Below are positions 1 through 11,512 of a stretch of DNA of 64,000 bases, one piece after another; position 1 is the stretch's first letter; each line of letters starts with the position of its first letter. Where the stretch lies: positions 62,001 to 126,000 of the forward strand of contig CACVCF010000002.1 of the NCBI GenBank assembly GCA_902729415.1. Reading direction: 5' to 3'. The position numbers were made by a program, and so were the translations under genes. Source of the stretch: Terasakiella magnetica (GTDB lineage: Bacteria > Pseudomonadota > Alphaproteobacteria > Rhodospirillales > Magnetospirillaceae). The notes beneath the pieces are model-generated. The model worked only from the letters and a program-made list of their open reading frames with translations. It had not been told where the DNA came from and searched no databases.

Positions 1-289
1 ACCGCAAGGGCTGCTCATAGGCCTCATCCAGGCCGTAATGATCCACCACCAGCCAGCGGGGTGGCGCCACGGCGGCCATCAGGGCCTGAGGGTCGCCCCC
101 CTGATCATCGGCAAGGTTGGTGACGGGGAAGCCCGAATCTTGCAGTGCCGGGACGGTGGCCAGGGTCTCGGACCCGCAGGCGAAGCGGCAGTCCCGCCCC
201 CGCCGCCGCAAGGCCTCGGCCAGGGCGAGACAGCGCATGACATGGCCCACTCCCAGGCCGGGACTGGCATCGGCGCGAAACAGGATCAC
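1..289 (-). CDS. pseG: PseG-like UDP-sugar hydrolase, N-terminal part (gene continues beyond the window)
   Basis: Only the first 96 residues lie in the window. They begin VILFRADASPGLGVGHVMRC and continue through a Rossmann-like start ending WLVVDHYGLDEAYEQPLR. In the known family, PseG removes UDP from UDP-2,4-diacetamido-2,4,6-trideoxy-L-altropyranose, the step before PseI in pseudaminic acid synthesis. The GxGHVMRC motif with His16 matches the expected catalytic N-terminal loop. The start is a GTG directly after an in-frame TGA (TGAGTG), so no longer reading is possible. AAGGA lies about 8 nt upstream. It is divergent from pseI, which supports the assignment. Function beyond the family match is inferred because the C-terminal half is missing. 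Confidence 0.85.
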   Translation of the reverse strand, partial: MILFRADASPGLGVGHVMRCLALAEALRRRGRDCRFACGSETLATVPALQDSGFPVTNLADDQGGDPQALMAAVAPPRWLVVDHYGLDEAYEQPLR

Positions 290-331
290 TCAAGGACATC
301 CTTCTCCAAGCCCCATAGTCTAATCCCAAAT

Positions 332-357
332 CTCGGTGATCGGAACCGATCACCGAG
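332..357. repeat. Perfect 12-bp inverted repeat between pseG and pseI
   Basis: CTCGGTGATCGG, two bases AA, then CCGATCACCGAG. It lies about 43 bp upstream of the pseG start and 175 bp upstream of pseI. A dyad with such a short centre in a divergent promoter region looks more like a protein-binding operator than an RNA hairpin. No T-run follows on either strand, so a terminator is unlikely. No regulator gene for it is visible in the window. Confidence 0.6.
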
Positions 358-431
358 CCCCTCGATCGGCGGGCGGGTTTCTCCGCACCCATTGCCTCCC
401 GCGGCACGAATCCCGCGGCCCCTTGGGCCTA

Positions 432-469
432 ACCAAAGGTTCGATGAGCCATCCTCATCGAGCCTTGGT
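432..469. repeat. Long imperfect stem-loop upstream of pseI
   Basis: ACCAAAGG plus TCGATGAG pairs with CTCATCGA plus CCTTGGT around a 5-nt loop (CCATC), interrupted by a bulged A and one mismatch/wobble. It would lie in the 5' untranslated region of pseI if transcription starts upstream. No U-tract follows. It could be a leader structure or a repeat element; nothing in the sequence decides this. Confidence 0.4.
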
Positions 470-531
470 CGAATCCCTGCCTTGGCGCTAGGATATGTCG
501 AATTTCCCAGCCTCCGGTGGAGAGCCCGCCC

Positions 532-1587
532 GTGTCCGAGACTCCGTTTTGCATCGCTGGCCGTGCCATCGGCCCCGCCCATCCGCCTTATGTGGTGGCG
601 GAAATGTCAGGCAATCACAATGGCGACATCGCACGCGCCTTCGCCATCATGGAGGCCGCCAAGGCCGCCGGGGCCGACGCGGTCAAGATCCAGACCTATA
701 CGGCCGACACCATCACCATCGACCATCACGGCCCCGGCTTCGTCATCGACGGCGGGCCGTGGGGAGGCCGCAGCCTCCACGACCTCTATGCCGAGGCCCA
801 CACCCCCTGGGATTGGCACGGCGCCCTGTTCGCCAAGGCGCGCGAGCTGGGCATCACCTTGTTTTCCTCACCCTTCGACGCCACCGCCGTGGACCTGCTG
901 GAGCAGTTGAACGCCCCCGCCTACAAGGTGGCGTCGTTCGAGCTGGTGGACCTGCCCCTGATCCGCCGCATCGCCGCCACCGGCAAGCCCATGATCATGT
1001 CCACCGGCATGGCCCATCTGGGCGAGGTCCACGAGGCGGTCACGGCCGCACGGGACGGCGGATGCCGCGATCTCATGCTGCTGCATTGCGTTTCGGGCTA
1101 TCCCTCCTCGCCCGCCGAGGCCAATCTGCGCACCCTTCCCCATCTGGCCCAGGCCTTCGGCGTCCAAGCCGGATTGTCTGACCATACCCTGGGGGTGGCG
1201 GTCTCGGTGGCGGCGGTGGCCTTGGGCGCGGTGTTCATCGAAAAGCACTTCACCCTGGCCCGCGCCGATGGCGGCCCCGACGCCGCCTTCTCGCTGGAGC
1301 CCGAGGAGATGAAAGCCCTGGTGAGCGAATCCCACGCCGCCTGGGCCGCCCTGGGGCGTGTGTCCTACGACATCGCACCGTCCGAACAGGGCAATCTTCA
1401 GTTCCGCCGGTCGCTGTACGTCGTCAAGGACATCAAGGCGGGGGAGGCCTTCACCCCGGCCAATCTGCGCTCGATCCGGCCCGGCTGGGGCATGGCGCCC
1501 AAGCATCTGCCCGATGTGCTGGGGCGGGCGGCGTCCCGGCCCCTGGCCCGCGGCACACCGTTATCGTGGGATATGATCGTGCTCTAA
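532..1587 (+). CDS. pseI: Pseudaminic acid synthase, NeuB family
   Basis: A 351-residue NeuB-type synthase that condenses a 2,4-diacetamido hexose with phosphoenolpyruvate to give pseudaminic acid (family knowledge). The TIM-barrel part carries [10 protein letters not shown] at residues 22-31, KIQTYTADT at 52-60, and the metal-ligand region GLSDHT. The last 70 residues ([17 protein letters not shown]...) form the antifreeze-like SAF domain that closes the active site in this family. The start is GTG 532, with GGTGGAG ending 10 nt upstream. A GTG at 517 is in frame but lies inside that ribosome-binding site. PseI rather than NeuB (sialic) or LegI is favoured by the [10 protein letters not shown] motif and by pseB, pseC and pseG in the same window. 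Length is normal for the family. Confidence 0.92.
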   Translation: MSETPFCIAGRAIGPAHPPYVVAEMSGNHNGDIARAFAIMEAAKAAGADAVKIQTYTADTITIDHHGPGFVIDGGPWGGRSLHDLYAEAHTPWDWHGALFAKARELGITLFSSPFDATAVDLLEQLNAPAYKVASFELVDLPLIRRIAATGKPMIMSTGMAHLGEVHEAVTAARDGGCRDLMLLHCVSGYPSSPAEANLRTLPHLAQAFGVQAGLSDHTLGVAVSVAAVALGAVFIEKHFTLARADGGPDAAFSLEPEEMKALVSESHAAWAALGRVSYDIAPSEQGNLQFRRSLYVVKDIKAGEAFTPANLRSIRPGWGMAPKHLPDVLGRAASRPLARGTPLSWDMIVL

Positions 1588-1616
1588 CGTGCCGATGAGA
1601 GGCCGAGCGCCCTGCC

Positions 1617-2126
1617 TCAGCCCAGCAGACCGTCGATTTCCAGCTGGGCCATGGCCCGGTCGGAGCCGTGGATGATGGCATTGGCGCAATCCATCAGGGC
1701 CTGGGCGGCGCGGCTGATGGCTTTGACGTGCTCGGTGACCAGACCGGGGTCGGCACCGGCCACGATCTCCTCCTCCAGCTTATTGACGCCCCCAAGAATA
1801 AGGGTGTTGAGCTGGTTCAGGGTTTCCTCGAACGGTCGGCGGAACTTGGTGGGCACCCGCTCATAGGCCTCGATGGCCAGAAGCTTGTCCTTGAACGACG
1901 AATCGGCGAAGTGCTCGGGATAGCTCTTGGGCTGCCAGAACTTGCACTCCTCGATCATGTCCGGCATATCCGGGACCATGTCGAGCAGCATCACGATCTC
2001 ATTGAAGTGATTGAGGTAGTCAGTGGCAAGGAGAGTCTGGCTGCTGATATTGGTGCCGTCAACCTTGGCGGCAAATTCCTCAAAGCCCGCCCGCTCTTCC
2101 GGCGGAATATCCGAATCCGTCACCAC
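1617..2126 (-). CDS. Conserved-looking hypothetical protein, 169 residues
   Basis: I do not recognise this protein. It is soluble and acidic (DIPPEERAGFEEFAAKVDG at the N-terminus), mostly predicted helical, with no signal peptide, membrane segment, Cys cluster or nucleotide-binding motif. Internal features are a Pro/Trp-containing stretch (EECKFWQPKSYPEHF) followed by amphipathic helices. Two GTG codons in tandem (2126 and 2123) are possible starts; AGGAGG lies only 1-4 nt before them, and no other start fits. It sits 79 bp downstream of rlmH on the same strand and is tail-to-tail with pseI, so it may be the last gene of the rplU-rlmH run or separately expressed. Codon usage looks like its neighbours. 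That it is a real gene is well supported; function is unknown. Confidence 0.75.
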   Translation of the reverse strand: MVTDSDIPPEERAGFEEFAAKVDGTNISSQTLLATDYLNHFNEIVMLLDMVPDMPDMIEECKFWQPKSYPEHFADSSFKDKLLAIEAYERVPTKFRRPFEETLNQLNTLILGGVNKLEEEIVAGADPGLVTEHVKAISRAAQALMDCANAIIHGSDRAMAQLEIDGLLG

Positions 2127-2205
2127 CCCTCCTCATTCCCCTGGCGAAACCCCCGCAGCCCCATCCTTGCGCCATGACGGCAACAATTTCAAGAGGCCTT
2201 CTCGC

Positions 2206-2664
2206 TTATACCCGATGATAGGGATGCCCGGCCAGGATGGCCTGAGCCCGCCACACCTGCTCTGCCAACAAGGCCCGCACCAGCATGTGCGGCCAAGTCA
2301 TCCGCCCCAGGGACAGCAGCAGGTCGGCCCGGTCGCGCACCGCATCACCATGGCCGTCGGCGCCGCCGATCAGAAAGACCAGATCACCGGTTCCGCCGTC
2401 GCGCCAACGGCCCATACAGGCGGCGAACTCCTCCGAGCCCATGTCGCGGCCCCGCTCGTCCAGGGCCACCACCACCGCGCCCGCCGGGACCGCGCCCAGC
2501 AGCAATTCGGCTTCGCGGGTCTTGAGCTGAGACCCCGTCAGGGGGCGCTTCTCCTCGACCTCCTTCAGGATCAGCGGCGGCGACAGGCGGCGCAGATATT
2601 GGCGGAACAGATCCTGCTCCGGCCCAGCCTTGGCCTTGCCGACCGCCGCCAGCAGCAGCCGCAT
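2206..2664 (-). CDS. rlmH: 23S rRNA (pseudouridine-1915-N3)-methyltransferase RlmH
   Basis: 152 residues, the usual length for this SPOUT methyltransferase, which methylates pseudouridine 1915 in helix 69 of 23S rRNA. Visible motifs are LLGAVPAGAVVVALDERG, the SAM-pocket loop VFLIGGADGHGD, and the C-terminal knot ending WRAQAILAGHPYHRV with the family's terminal YHR. The ATG at 2664 overlaps the rsfS stop (TGATG), so the two are translationally coupled. Pairing of rsfS with rlmH is conserved in bacteria and places both in ribosome maturation. Confidence 0.97.
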   Translation of the reverse strand: MRLLLAAVGKAKAGPEQDLFRQYLRRLSPPLILKEVEEKRPLTGSQLKTREAELLLGAVPAGAVVVALDERGRDMGSEEFAACMGRWRDGGTGDLVFLIGGADGHGDAVRDRADLLLSLGRMTWPHMLVRALLAEQVWRAQAILAGHPYHRV

Positions 2665-3017
2665 CAGCCGTCCTTCATGGCCGCGGCGCGCACCGAAGCG
2701 GCGGTGGGAGCATCGGCCTTGGCCTCCAGCGCGCCCCACATCTTTTCCAGGTTGTAAAAGGCGCGGACCTCGGGCCGGAACAGATGGACGATGATGTCGC
2801 CCCCATCCACCAGCACCCAGTCGCACTGGGCCATTCCCTCCATGGCGACGGCCTGACCGGCATGCTTCAGCGCTTCCTGCACGTGATCGGCCATGGCGCC
2901 AACTTGACGCGCCGATTTGCCGCTGGCGATCACCATGTGATCGGTGATGGAGGTGCGTCCCTTGAGGTCGAGAACCACGATATCCTCGGCCTTATGATCT
3001 TCCAAGGTGGCGACCAC
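2664..3017 (-). CDS. rsfS: Ribosome silencing factor RsfS
   Basis: The core VATLEDHKAEDIVVLDLKGRTS and the conserved WVLVDGGDIIVHLFRPEVRAFYNLEKMWG identify RsfS (Iojap/DUF143), which binds L14 on the 50S subunit and blocks joining with 30S in starvation. The coordinates use the first conventional start, GTG 3017, giving 117 residues, but this start has no ribosome-binding site and cuts into the first helix. A better start is probably ATT at 3071: AGGAG (3082-3078) stands 6 nt upstream and overlaps the nadD stop TAG, and the added residues SLTDLV fit the family's N-terminal helix. An in-frame TAG at 3083-3081 rules out anything longer. Confidence 0.95.
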   Translation of the reverse strand: MVATLEDHKAEDIVVLDLKGRTSITDHMVIASGKSARQVGAMADHVQEALKHAGQAVAMEGMAQCDWVLVDGGDIIVHLFRPEVRAFYNLEKMWGALEAKADAPTAASVRAAAMKDG

Positions 3018-3080
3018 CAGATCGGTCAGGCTGGGGGTCGGCGTGGCGGTGGAGTGGGCTTTGCTGGGAATGATAGGCTC

Positions 3081-3695
3081 CTATGGATTGTTGTTTCGCG
3101 CCCGGATGGCGGTGGAAGAGGCGGGATGCAGCCGGGTATGGAGGAAAACCCATGCCGGGGGTTGTTTCTCACTCAGGGACCGCGCGCCGTCAGGGGTGCC
3201 GCGGCTGCGCGAAAACCGGCGGGCCACCTTGGTGGCCAATGCCTGCTGAGAATAGGGGCCGCGCGCCAGAATGGCAACCGGCACGGCCCGGAAGATGCGG
3301 GGCCACCGCGCCCAGCGATGCATCTGGGCCAGATTATCCGCCCCCATCAGCCAGACGAAGCGGGTTTTGGCAAAGCGCCGCCGCAGCGCCATCAGGGTGT
3401 CGGCGGTATAGGCGGTGCCCAGACGCGTCTCGATGGCGGTGGCGCGGATGAAGGGATGACGCGCCGCCACCCTGTCGGCCGAGGCCAGACGCACCGCCAG
3501 AGGCGCCATGCCCGCCACCGGCTTCAAGGGATTCTGGGGGCTGACCAACAGCCACACCTCATCCAGCGCCAGCAGGCGCAACGCCGTCTCGGCCACATGG
3601 GCGTGGCCCTCATGGGCGGGGTTGAACGACCCGCCCAGAAGGCCGACCCGCACCCGGCGGCGATCGCCCCAGGGATTGGGAGGAAAGTGGGTCAC
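3081..3695 (-). CDS. nadD: Nicotinate-nucleotide adenylyltransferase NadD
   Basis: 204 residues. It transfers AMP from ATP to nicotinic acid mononucleotide in NAD synthesis. The nucleotidyltransferase signature [14 protein letters not shown] is near residue 20 (the xxGH of the family's HxGH), and the ISSTxIR-type C-terminal motif appears as [10 protein letters not shown]. The start is GTG 3695, overlapping the proA stop by 4 nt (GTGA). A downstream in-frame GTG (VRVGLLGG) is possible but would break the coupling. The protein ends NNNP, with its TAG merging into the rsfS ribosome-binding site. Confidence 0.95.
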   Translation of the reverse strand: MTHFPPNPWGDRRRVRVGLLGGSFNPAHEGHAHVAETALRLLALDEVWLLVSPQNPLKPVAGMAPLAVRLASADRVAARHPFIRATAIETRLGTAYTADTLMALRRRFAKTRFVWLMGADNLAQMHRWARWPRIFRAVPVAILARGPYSQQALATKVARRFSRSRGTPDGARSLSEKQPPAWVFLHTRLHPASSTAIRARNNNP

Positions 3696-4957
3696 CCCGG
3701 CCGCACCTGCCCATTGCCGCGCACCACGTATTTGAAGGTGCAAAGCTGCTCGACCCCCACCGGGCCACGGGCGTGCATCTTGCCGGTGGAGATACCGATC
3801 TCGGCCCCCATGCCGAACTCGCCGCCATCGGCGAACTGGGTCGAGGCATTCCACAGCACGATGGCGGAGTCACAGCCATTGAGAAACGCCGCCGCAGCCG
3901 CCTCATCCGTGGCGATGATGGCCTCGGTATGGTGCGAACCGTGGCTGTTGATGTGCTCGACCGCCTCATCAACGCCGTCAACCAGCTTCACTGCGATGAT
4001 GGAATCCAGGTACTCGGTCCGCCAGTCCTCGTCGGTAGCGGGCCGGACGCGGGTATCGGCCGCCTGGGTCGCCGCGTCGCCGCGCACCTCGCACCCCGCC
4101 GCCAGCAACGCCGCGACCAGGGGCTTCAGATGGGTGGCGGCGGCGGCCCTGTCCACCAGCAGGGTTTCGGTAGCGCCGCACACGCCGGTGCGCCGCATCT
4201 TGGCGTTCAGTACCACGTTTTTCGCCATCTCCAGATCGGCGGAACCATCCACATAGGTGTGGCAGATGCCTTCCAGATGCTGGAACAGCGGGATGCGGCT
4301 TTCCTCCACCACGCGGGCCACCAGCGACTTGCCGCCGCGCGGCACGATGACGTCGATATACTCCGACAGGCGCAGCATCAGCCCCACCGCTTCGCGGTCG
4401 GTGGTGGGCACCATCTGCACCGCATCCATCGGCAGAGCAGCGATGGACAGCCCGGCCACCAGGGCGGCATGAATGGCCCGCGACGAGTGATAGCTTTCCG
4501 AGCCGCCGCGCAAGATAGCGGCGTTACCCGATTTCAGGCACAGGCCAAAGGCGTCGGCGGTCACATTGGGACGGCTTTCATAGATGATGCCGATGACCCC
4601 CAGCGGCACCGCCACCCGGCTGATCTCCATGCCGTTGGGCCGGGTCCATCGCGCCAGCACCCGGCCCACCGGATCGGGCAGCGCCGCGATATCCTCCAGC
4701 CCCTTGGCCATGGCCTCGATACGGGCGTCGTTGAGCATGAGGCGGTCCAGCATGGCTGCGGACAGCCCCTTGGCCGCCCCCGCCGCCATGTCGGCGGCAT
4801 TGGCGGCCCGGATGGCGGCGGCGTCATCGCGCAAGGCGGCGGCGGCGGCGCGCAAGGCCTTGTCCTTGGCCGCGGCGGGCGCCTGGGCCAACGTATACGC
4901 GGCGGCGCGGGCGTGGCGGCCAAGGTCGGTCATCATTACAGAAAGCTCGGTACTCAT
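3692..4957 (-). CDS. proA: Gamma-glutamyl phosphate reductase ProA
   Basis: 421 residues, normal for ProA, which reduces gamma-glutamyl phosphate with NADPH to glutamate semialdehyde in proline synthesis. The aldehyde-dehydrogenase fold is clear: [32 protein letters not shown] (NADP site), and the catalytic Cys in [14 protein letters not shown]. The start is ATG 4957; ATGs seven and eight codons on (MMTDLGRH) are alternatives, and no start has a strong ribosome-binding site. It lies in the operon with proB but is separated from it by an amidase gene, an uncommon arrangement. Confidence 0.97.
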   Translation of the reverse strand: MSTELSVMMTDLGRHARAAAYTLAQAPAAAKDKALRAAAAALRDDAAAIRAANAADMAAGAAKGLSAAMLDRLMLNDARIEAMAKGLEDIAALPDPVGRVLARWTRPNGMEISRVAVPLGVIGIIYESRPNVTADAFGLCLKSGNAAILRGGSESYHSSRAIHAALVAGLSIAALPMDAVQMVPTTDREAVGLMLRLSEYIDVIVPRGGKSLVARVVEESRIPLFQHLEGICHTYVDGSADLEMAKNVVLNAKMRRTGVCGATETLLVDRAAAATHLKPLVAALLAAGCEVRGDAATQAADTRVRPATDEDWRTEYLDSIIAVKLVDGVDEAVEHINSHGSHHTEAIIATDEAAAAAFLNGCDSAIVLWNASTQFADGGEFGMGAEIGISTGKMHARGPVGVEQLCTFKYVVRGNGQVRPG

Positions 4958-4988
4958 GATCTTGATCTCACGTTTTGCGTCGGTCAGA

Positions 4989-5720
4989 TTACTGGATCGC
5001 CGCCTTGGATTCCAGGCGGCGGCAATGACCGGCGGCGGCCTGAGCGATGGCGGCGGCGAAAACGGCGCGATAGGGCTCGGAGGTGATCACCTCCTCGTCG
5101 GCGCGGTTGACGATGATCCCGGCCTCGACCAGCACCGCAGGCATGGCAGCCTGACGCAGCACCGCCAGATCGTCGAAACGATAGATCCCGCGCCCGACAT
5201 CTAAAAGCGGCCGGTTCTCACCGGGAATGGCCTCGGCGTGATGCAAGCTGGGCGACAGCCCCGCCGCCGTCAGCCCGTCACCCAGATCTTCGGCCACCTT
5301 CAGGCTTTCAGCCACGGCCGGGTTGCGCCCTGATACGAACAGGCCGAAACCGGAAAAGACATCGGAATAGGCGCGGTACGCCCCCTTCCACTCCCAGGTG
5401 GATTTATAGCCGTCCTGCACCGAATCATGATGCAGCGAGACCAGCAGGCTGGCCCCGGCCGCCTGGGCACGACGGGGACGCTGGGCCAGTTCGGCGATAT
5501 CGCCGTGGGCATTGATCACGACGGCGGCGATTTCGGCCCGGTCCAGCGCCGCCTTCACCCGCTCCGTCAAAGCGATGTTATAGACAAGTTCGGGCACGCC
5601 GCGGGCGCTGATCTCGCCCGGTGCCTCGGCATAATGGCCGATATCGAGAGCAATCAGGCAACCGGCCCGGGCGGGAAGCGGCAGCAGCAGGATGGTGGCA
5701 AGGATGGTGGACCGGAGCAC
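4989..5720 (-). CDS. Exported N-acetylmuramoyl-L-alanine amidase (Amidase_3)
   Basis: 243 residues with an N-terminal signal sequence ([19 protein letters not shown], cleavage likely before Gly20) and a single Amidase_3 domain. The expected zinc and catalytic residues are visible: His29 in [12 protein letters not shown], Glu36, His97/98 in SLHHDS, and Glu199 in [10 protein letters not shown]. It should cleave the bond between MurNAc and the stem peptide in the periplasm. There is no AMIN or SH3 targeting domain. The start is GTG 5720, one base after the proB stop, with GGAGGG 5 nt upstream. Its insertion between proB and proA is unusual; it may simply use the operon promoter. Cys21 follows the cleavage site, but the -3 residue is Arg, so I do not call it a lipoprotein. 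Confidence 0.9.
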   Translation of the reverse strand: MLRSTILATILLLPLPARAGCLIALDIGHYAEAPGEISARGVPELVYNIALTERVKAALDRAEIAAVVINAHGDIAELAQRPRRAQAAGASLLVSLHHDSVQDGYKSTWEWKGAYRAYSDVFSGFGLFVSGRNPAVAESLKVAEDLGDGLTAAGLSPSLHHAEAIPGENRPLLDVGRGIYRFDDLAVLRQAAMPAVLVEAGIIVNRADEEVITSEPYRAVFAAAIAQAAAGHCRRLESKAAIQ

Positions 5721-5721
5721 G

Positions 5722-8379
<2,658 letters not shown>

Positions 8380-8410
8380 TTTCTAGTCTCCTCGTGTCCG
8401 CGAACGGCAA

Positions 8411-8713
8411 TCAGCCAGCGGAAATATCGGTGATGCGCAGGATCGTCAGGTCCTGACGATGGCCGTTCTTACGGCGCGAATTCTGGCGGCGGCGCTTCTT
8501 GAAGACGATGATCTTCTCACCGCGGGCCTGGGCGACCACGGTGGCCTTCACCTGGGCACCGGCAACCACGGGGGCACCGATCTTCTCGCCGACCATCAGC
8601 ACCTGATCGAGCACGACCTCGGAACCGGCCTCACCAGCCAGCTTTTCGACGCGAATCACGTCGTCCTTGGCTACCTTGTACTGCTTACCGCCGGTCTGGA
8701 TGACTGCGAACAT
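8411..8713 (-). CDS. rplU: 50S ribosomal protein L21
   Basis: 100 residues starting [30 protein letters not shown], with the basic signature [20 protein letters not shown] that binds 23S rRNA. It is the first gene of the minus-strand operon and lies 66 bp from a strong promoter. The ATG at 8713 fits the conserved N-terminus exactly. Confidence 0.99.
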   Translation of the reverse strand: MFAVIQTGGKQYKVAKDDVIRVEKLAGEAGSEVVLDQVLMVGEKIGAPVVAGAQVKATVVAQARGEKIIVFKKRRRQNSRRKNGHRQDLTILRITDISAG

Positions 8714-8778
8714 GACGATTCTACCTGAGCAAAAGAATTTAGCGACGCGCGGAGTTGTGCCCCGTGCGAGAGGGCCGA

Positions 8779-8806
8779 ACTATACTCACGCGCACATGAG
8801 AGTCAA
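8779..8806 (-). promoter_or_regulatory. Sigma-70-type promoter of rplU-rpmA
   Basis: On the minus strand TTGACT (8806-8801), a 16-bp spacer, then TATAGT (8784-8779). Transcription would begin near 8772, about 58 nt before the rplU ATG. Both hexamers match the consensus at five of six positions, the best promoter in this part of the window. It lies just downstream of the chemoreceptor stop. Confidence 0.75.
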
Positions 8807-8812
8807 CGGCTT

Positions 8813-11104
8813 TTACGCCACATCGGCCAAAGGCACCGATCCCACCACCATGCGGGCGAAATCCTGCCCCCACGAGGATATCTCGGATTCGACCAGATCG
8901 AACTTGGCATGCAGACGCCCGCGCTCGACATCCTTGACGGTGGCGGCGAGTTTGCGGCCCAGTCCGGTGATGCTGACCTCAAGGCGACTACCCGCCCGCA
9001 AGGTGCCAAATTCGCCGGTGGCGGTAAAGCCGCCCTCGGAGCAATTGCCCAGCCGGGCCTCCACGGAAACCCCACCCGCCGAGAGGACACACTCCCGCTC
9101 CAGCCGATAGCGTGGCTTGTGGCGGCGGTTGACCTCCTTGGTCGCGGTCCGGACCACCCGGATCAAAACCTCCCGCAGGTGGTCGATCCCCCCGGCTACC
9201 TCGCCGGAAACCACACCGACCTCGGCGGCGCGCTCGCCGGTGGAGCGGGCCTCGTCGGAGACGCGAGCAATGCGTTGGGCCACCTCATGGGCGGCGTCGG
9301 AGGTCTGGGCCACGTTGCGGGCGATCTCCTGGGTGGCGGCGCCTTGCTCCTCCACTGCGGCGGCGACGGCGCCCGAGACCCCCTCGACCTCGGTGATGGC
9401 CGAGGTGATTTCGCGTACGGCGGCAACGGCCTCGTCGGTAGTAGCCTGGATAGCGGCAATCTGAATGGTGATCTCCTCGGTCGCCCGCGCCGTCTGGTTG
9501 GCAAGGGTCTTGACCTCGTTGGCAACCACGGCAAAGCCCTTGCCCGCCTCGCCCGCCCGTGCCGCCTCGATGGTGGCGTTCAGGGCCAGCAGGTTGGTCT
9601 GCGACGCGATATCGGCGATAAGACCGGCCACCTCACCGATGCGCCCCACCGTCTCCGATAGCTGCATGATCGTGTCCTGAGCGCGGGTAGAGGCGGAAAC
9701 CGCACTCCCCGTCACCTGGGTGGCGGTGCCGATCTGGCCGGAAATCTCGCGGATCGAGGCCGAAAGCTCCTCGGCGGCGGCGGCCACGGTCTGGGCGTTG
9801 GCCAAAGCCTGAGAAGCGGCGGCGGCGACGCTGGTGCTGTTGTCACCGACCGCACCCGCCGATTGCGCCATATCTTCGGCGGTCCCGGCCATGCGGTTGG
9901 TCAGAACCGCAATCTGCTCGACGGCGGCGCGGGTCTCACGCTCGACGGTTTCGGCCATGGCCTGAAGGGCGGCGACCTTGTCGCGCTCGGCCTGCTTGCG
10001 GCTTTCCTCCTGCGCCACCCGCAGGCGGTCGACCTCGATCAGCTCCTCCTTGAACTTTTGAACCGCCTGCGACATCACCCCCACCTCGTCGCCTCGGTCC
10101 TGGGCGGGAACCACCACGGACATATCGCCCTTGGACAAGGCCTGCATCACCCCGGTCATGGCCTGGAGCGGACGGTAGATGGACTGGGCGATGGCGGTAC
10201 CGATCACCACCATCAATCCGAAACCGATCAGCATCACCGTACTCATGGCGTGGTTGGCGGCCTGGGTGATGCGCTCGGCCTCGGCCTTGGCGGCGGCCAT
10301 GTCGGTGCGGGCGGCGGTTACCACCGACAAGATGACCGGCTGCACCTCGGCATAGGACTTGCTCATGGTGGTCGCGGTCGTGGCGGCGCCAAGGATGGCG
10401 GCGGCAGCGGCTTTGAAATCGCGGTGATAGGCCGCCATGCGCTCCAGCACCGCCGGGCGCTCGGCCGCCGGAACCTGCGAGGATGCGATGGCCTTTTCGA
10501 ATTCAGCCACCCGCTTGCCAAGCTCATCCACCAGCTTGGGGTCAAGACGGGCGAGGAAATCCTTCTCGTGGCGGCGCATCATCAGCATCAGCACGGCCAG
10601 GCGCAGGTCATCGTTGGATTTAAGGATACTCTCGACCTCGTGCACCGAAGCGCGCAGCGCCCCCATCAGACCCTCCTTCTCGGTCAGTCCGACACGGGTC
10701 TGCTCGCCAGAGACCTTGAGGAAGGCCTCGACATAAACGCCAACCCCCTTGCGTACCATCTCCACCTGGGCGCGGCGGGGATCACCTTCGGCCATGGCGG
10801 CGGCGATGGCATCCAGCCTGGCGTTGGCGTCAGCCACAGACCGGGCGTGCTCGTCCGCATATTTGGCATCCTTGCGCAGCAGGAAGTCTTTTTCCTGGCG
10901 GCGGGCGCTAAGCAAGGCGGAATCAAGCGATGCCGCCTGCTGGGCGACGGTGGTCTCGCGCGCCAGAACCGCATTTGCGGCATCGGAGCGGGCCTGAGCC
11001 CCCCACAGCACTGCAATGGAGCCTCCCAGGATCAATCCCGCGAGAACCACCAAAGACCCGATCTGAACCTTCAAAGAAAACCGCGACAATACACGCTGCA
11101 TCAT
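8813..11104 (-). CDS. Methyl-accepting chemotaxis protein with HBM sensor and C-terminal PilZ domain
   Basis: 763 residues. TM1 is at about 15-35 and TM2 at about 285-307. Between them is a long helical periplasmic sensor with two similar motifs ([19 protein letters not shown] and [19 protein letters not shown]), typical of the helical bimodular (HBM) sensor. HAMP follows ([21 protein letters not shown]), then the signalling hairpin tip with [21 protein letters not shown]. After residue about 655 comes a PilZ domain: [11 protein letters not shown] (the RxxxR) and NCSEGGF (the [D/N]xSxxG), so it may bind c-di-GMP. No CheR-docking pentapeptide is seen at the C-terminus (VPLADVA). The start is ATG ATG (11104/11101), directly preceded by eight Gs. 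The ligand is unknown. Confidence 0.93.
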   Translation of the reverse strand: MMQRVLSRFSLKVQIGSLVVLAGLILGGSIAVLWGAQARSDAANAVLARETTVAQQAASLDSALLSARRQEKDFLLRKDAKYADEHARSVADANARLDAIAAAMAEGDPRRAQVEMVRKGVGVYVEAFLKVSGEQTRVGLTEKEGLMGALRASVHEVESILKSNDDLRLAVLMLMMRRHEKDFLARLDPKLVDELGKRVAEFEKAIASSQVPAAERPAVLERMAAYHRDFKAAAAAILGAATTATTMSKSYAEVQPVILSVVTAARTDMAAAKAEAERITQAANHAMSTVMLIGFGLMVVIGTAIAQSIYRPLQAMTGVMQALSKGDMSVVVPAQDRGDEVGVMSQAVQKFKEELIEVDRLRVAQEESRKQAERDKVAALQAMAETVERETRAAVEQIAVLTNRMAGTAEDMAQSAGAVGDNSTSVAAAASQALANAQTVAAAAEELSASIREISGQIGTATQVTGSAVSASTRAQDTIMQLSETVGRIGEVAGLIADIASQTNLLALNATIEAARAGEAGKGFAVVANEVKTLANQTARATEEITIQIAAIQATTDEAVAAVREITSAITEVEGVSGAVAAAVEEQGAATQEIARNVAQTSDAAHEVAQRIARVSDEARSTGERAAEVGVVSGEVAGGIDHLREVLIRVVRTATKEVNRRHKPRYRLERECVLSAGGVSVEARLGNCSEGGFTATGEFGTLRAGSRLEVSITGLGRKLAATVKDVERGRLHAKFDLVESEISSWGQDFARMVVGSVPLADVA

Positions 11105-11208
11105 CCCCCCCCGTCGAATGCCGACTCACCCCAGAGCCAATATAGCCATCAGGTGAATACCTCAGATGCAGCATTGCATACCAGACATGCAAAAGTGATA
11201 CGCGCATG

Positions 11209-11412
11209 TCATAAATCTGTAATGCAAGCCTTCTCAACCTTACGGGCGGGCAGCCGATCGAGGATGGCCCTGCGCTCTGTTTCGCTGGCGGTTTTCCAGG
11301 CCTTGATCTCGGCGATGGTACGCTGACAGCCTTCGCACCAGCCGGTGTGCGGGTCGATGCGGCAAACCGAGGTGCATGGAGAATTGAACAGTTTCAGGGG
11401 GGGAGCAGCCAC
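11209..11412 (-). CDS. DUF1289 small protein
   Basis: 67 residues with the DUF1289 signature SPCTSVCRIDPHTGWCEGCQRTIAEIKAWKTASETERRAIL. Four closely spaced Cys (CTSVC and CEGC) could bind a metal. The family is widespread in proteobacteria, with no established biochemical role known to me. The start is GTG 11412, chosen because GGAGG stands 6 nt upstream; no nearer ATG exists. It is divergent from the phosphofructokinase gene. Confidence 0.88.
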   Translation of the reverse strand: MAAPPLKLFNSPCTSVCRIDPHTGWCEGCQRTIAEIKAWKTASETERRAILDRLPARKVEKACITDL

Positions 11413-11512
11413 GTGGAACCTCCAGATTCTACATTTTCCATATAAGGGGCACTCCATTGCCGGAAAAGGCCTCCGGGCGTATCCTTGAGATCGTTGCAAA
11501 GGAGGTGTCGGC

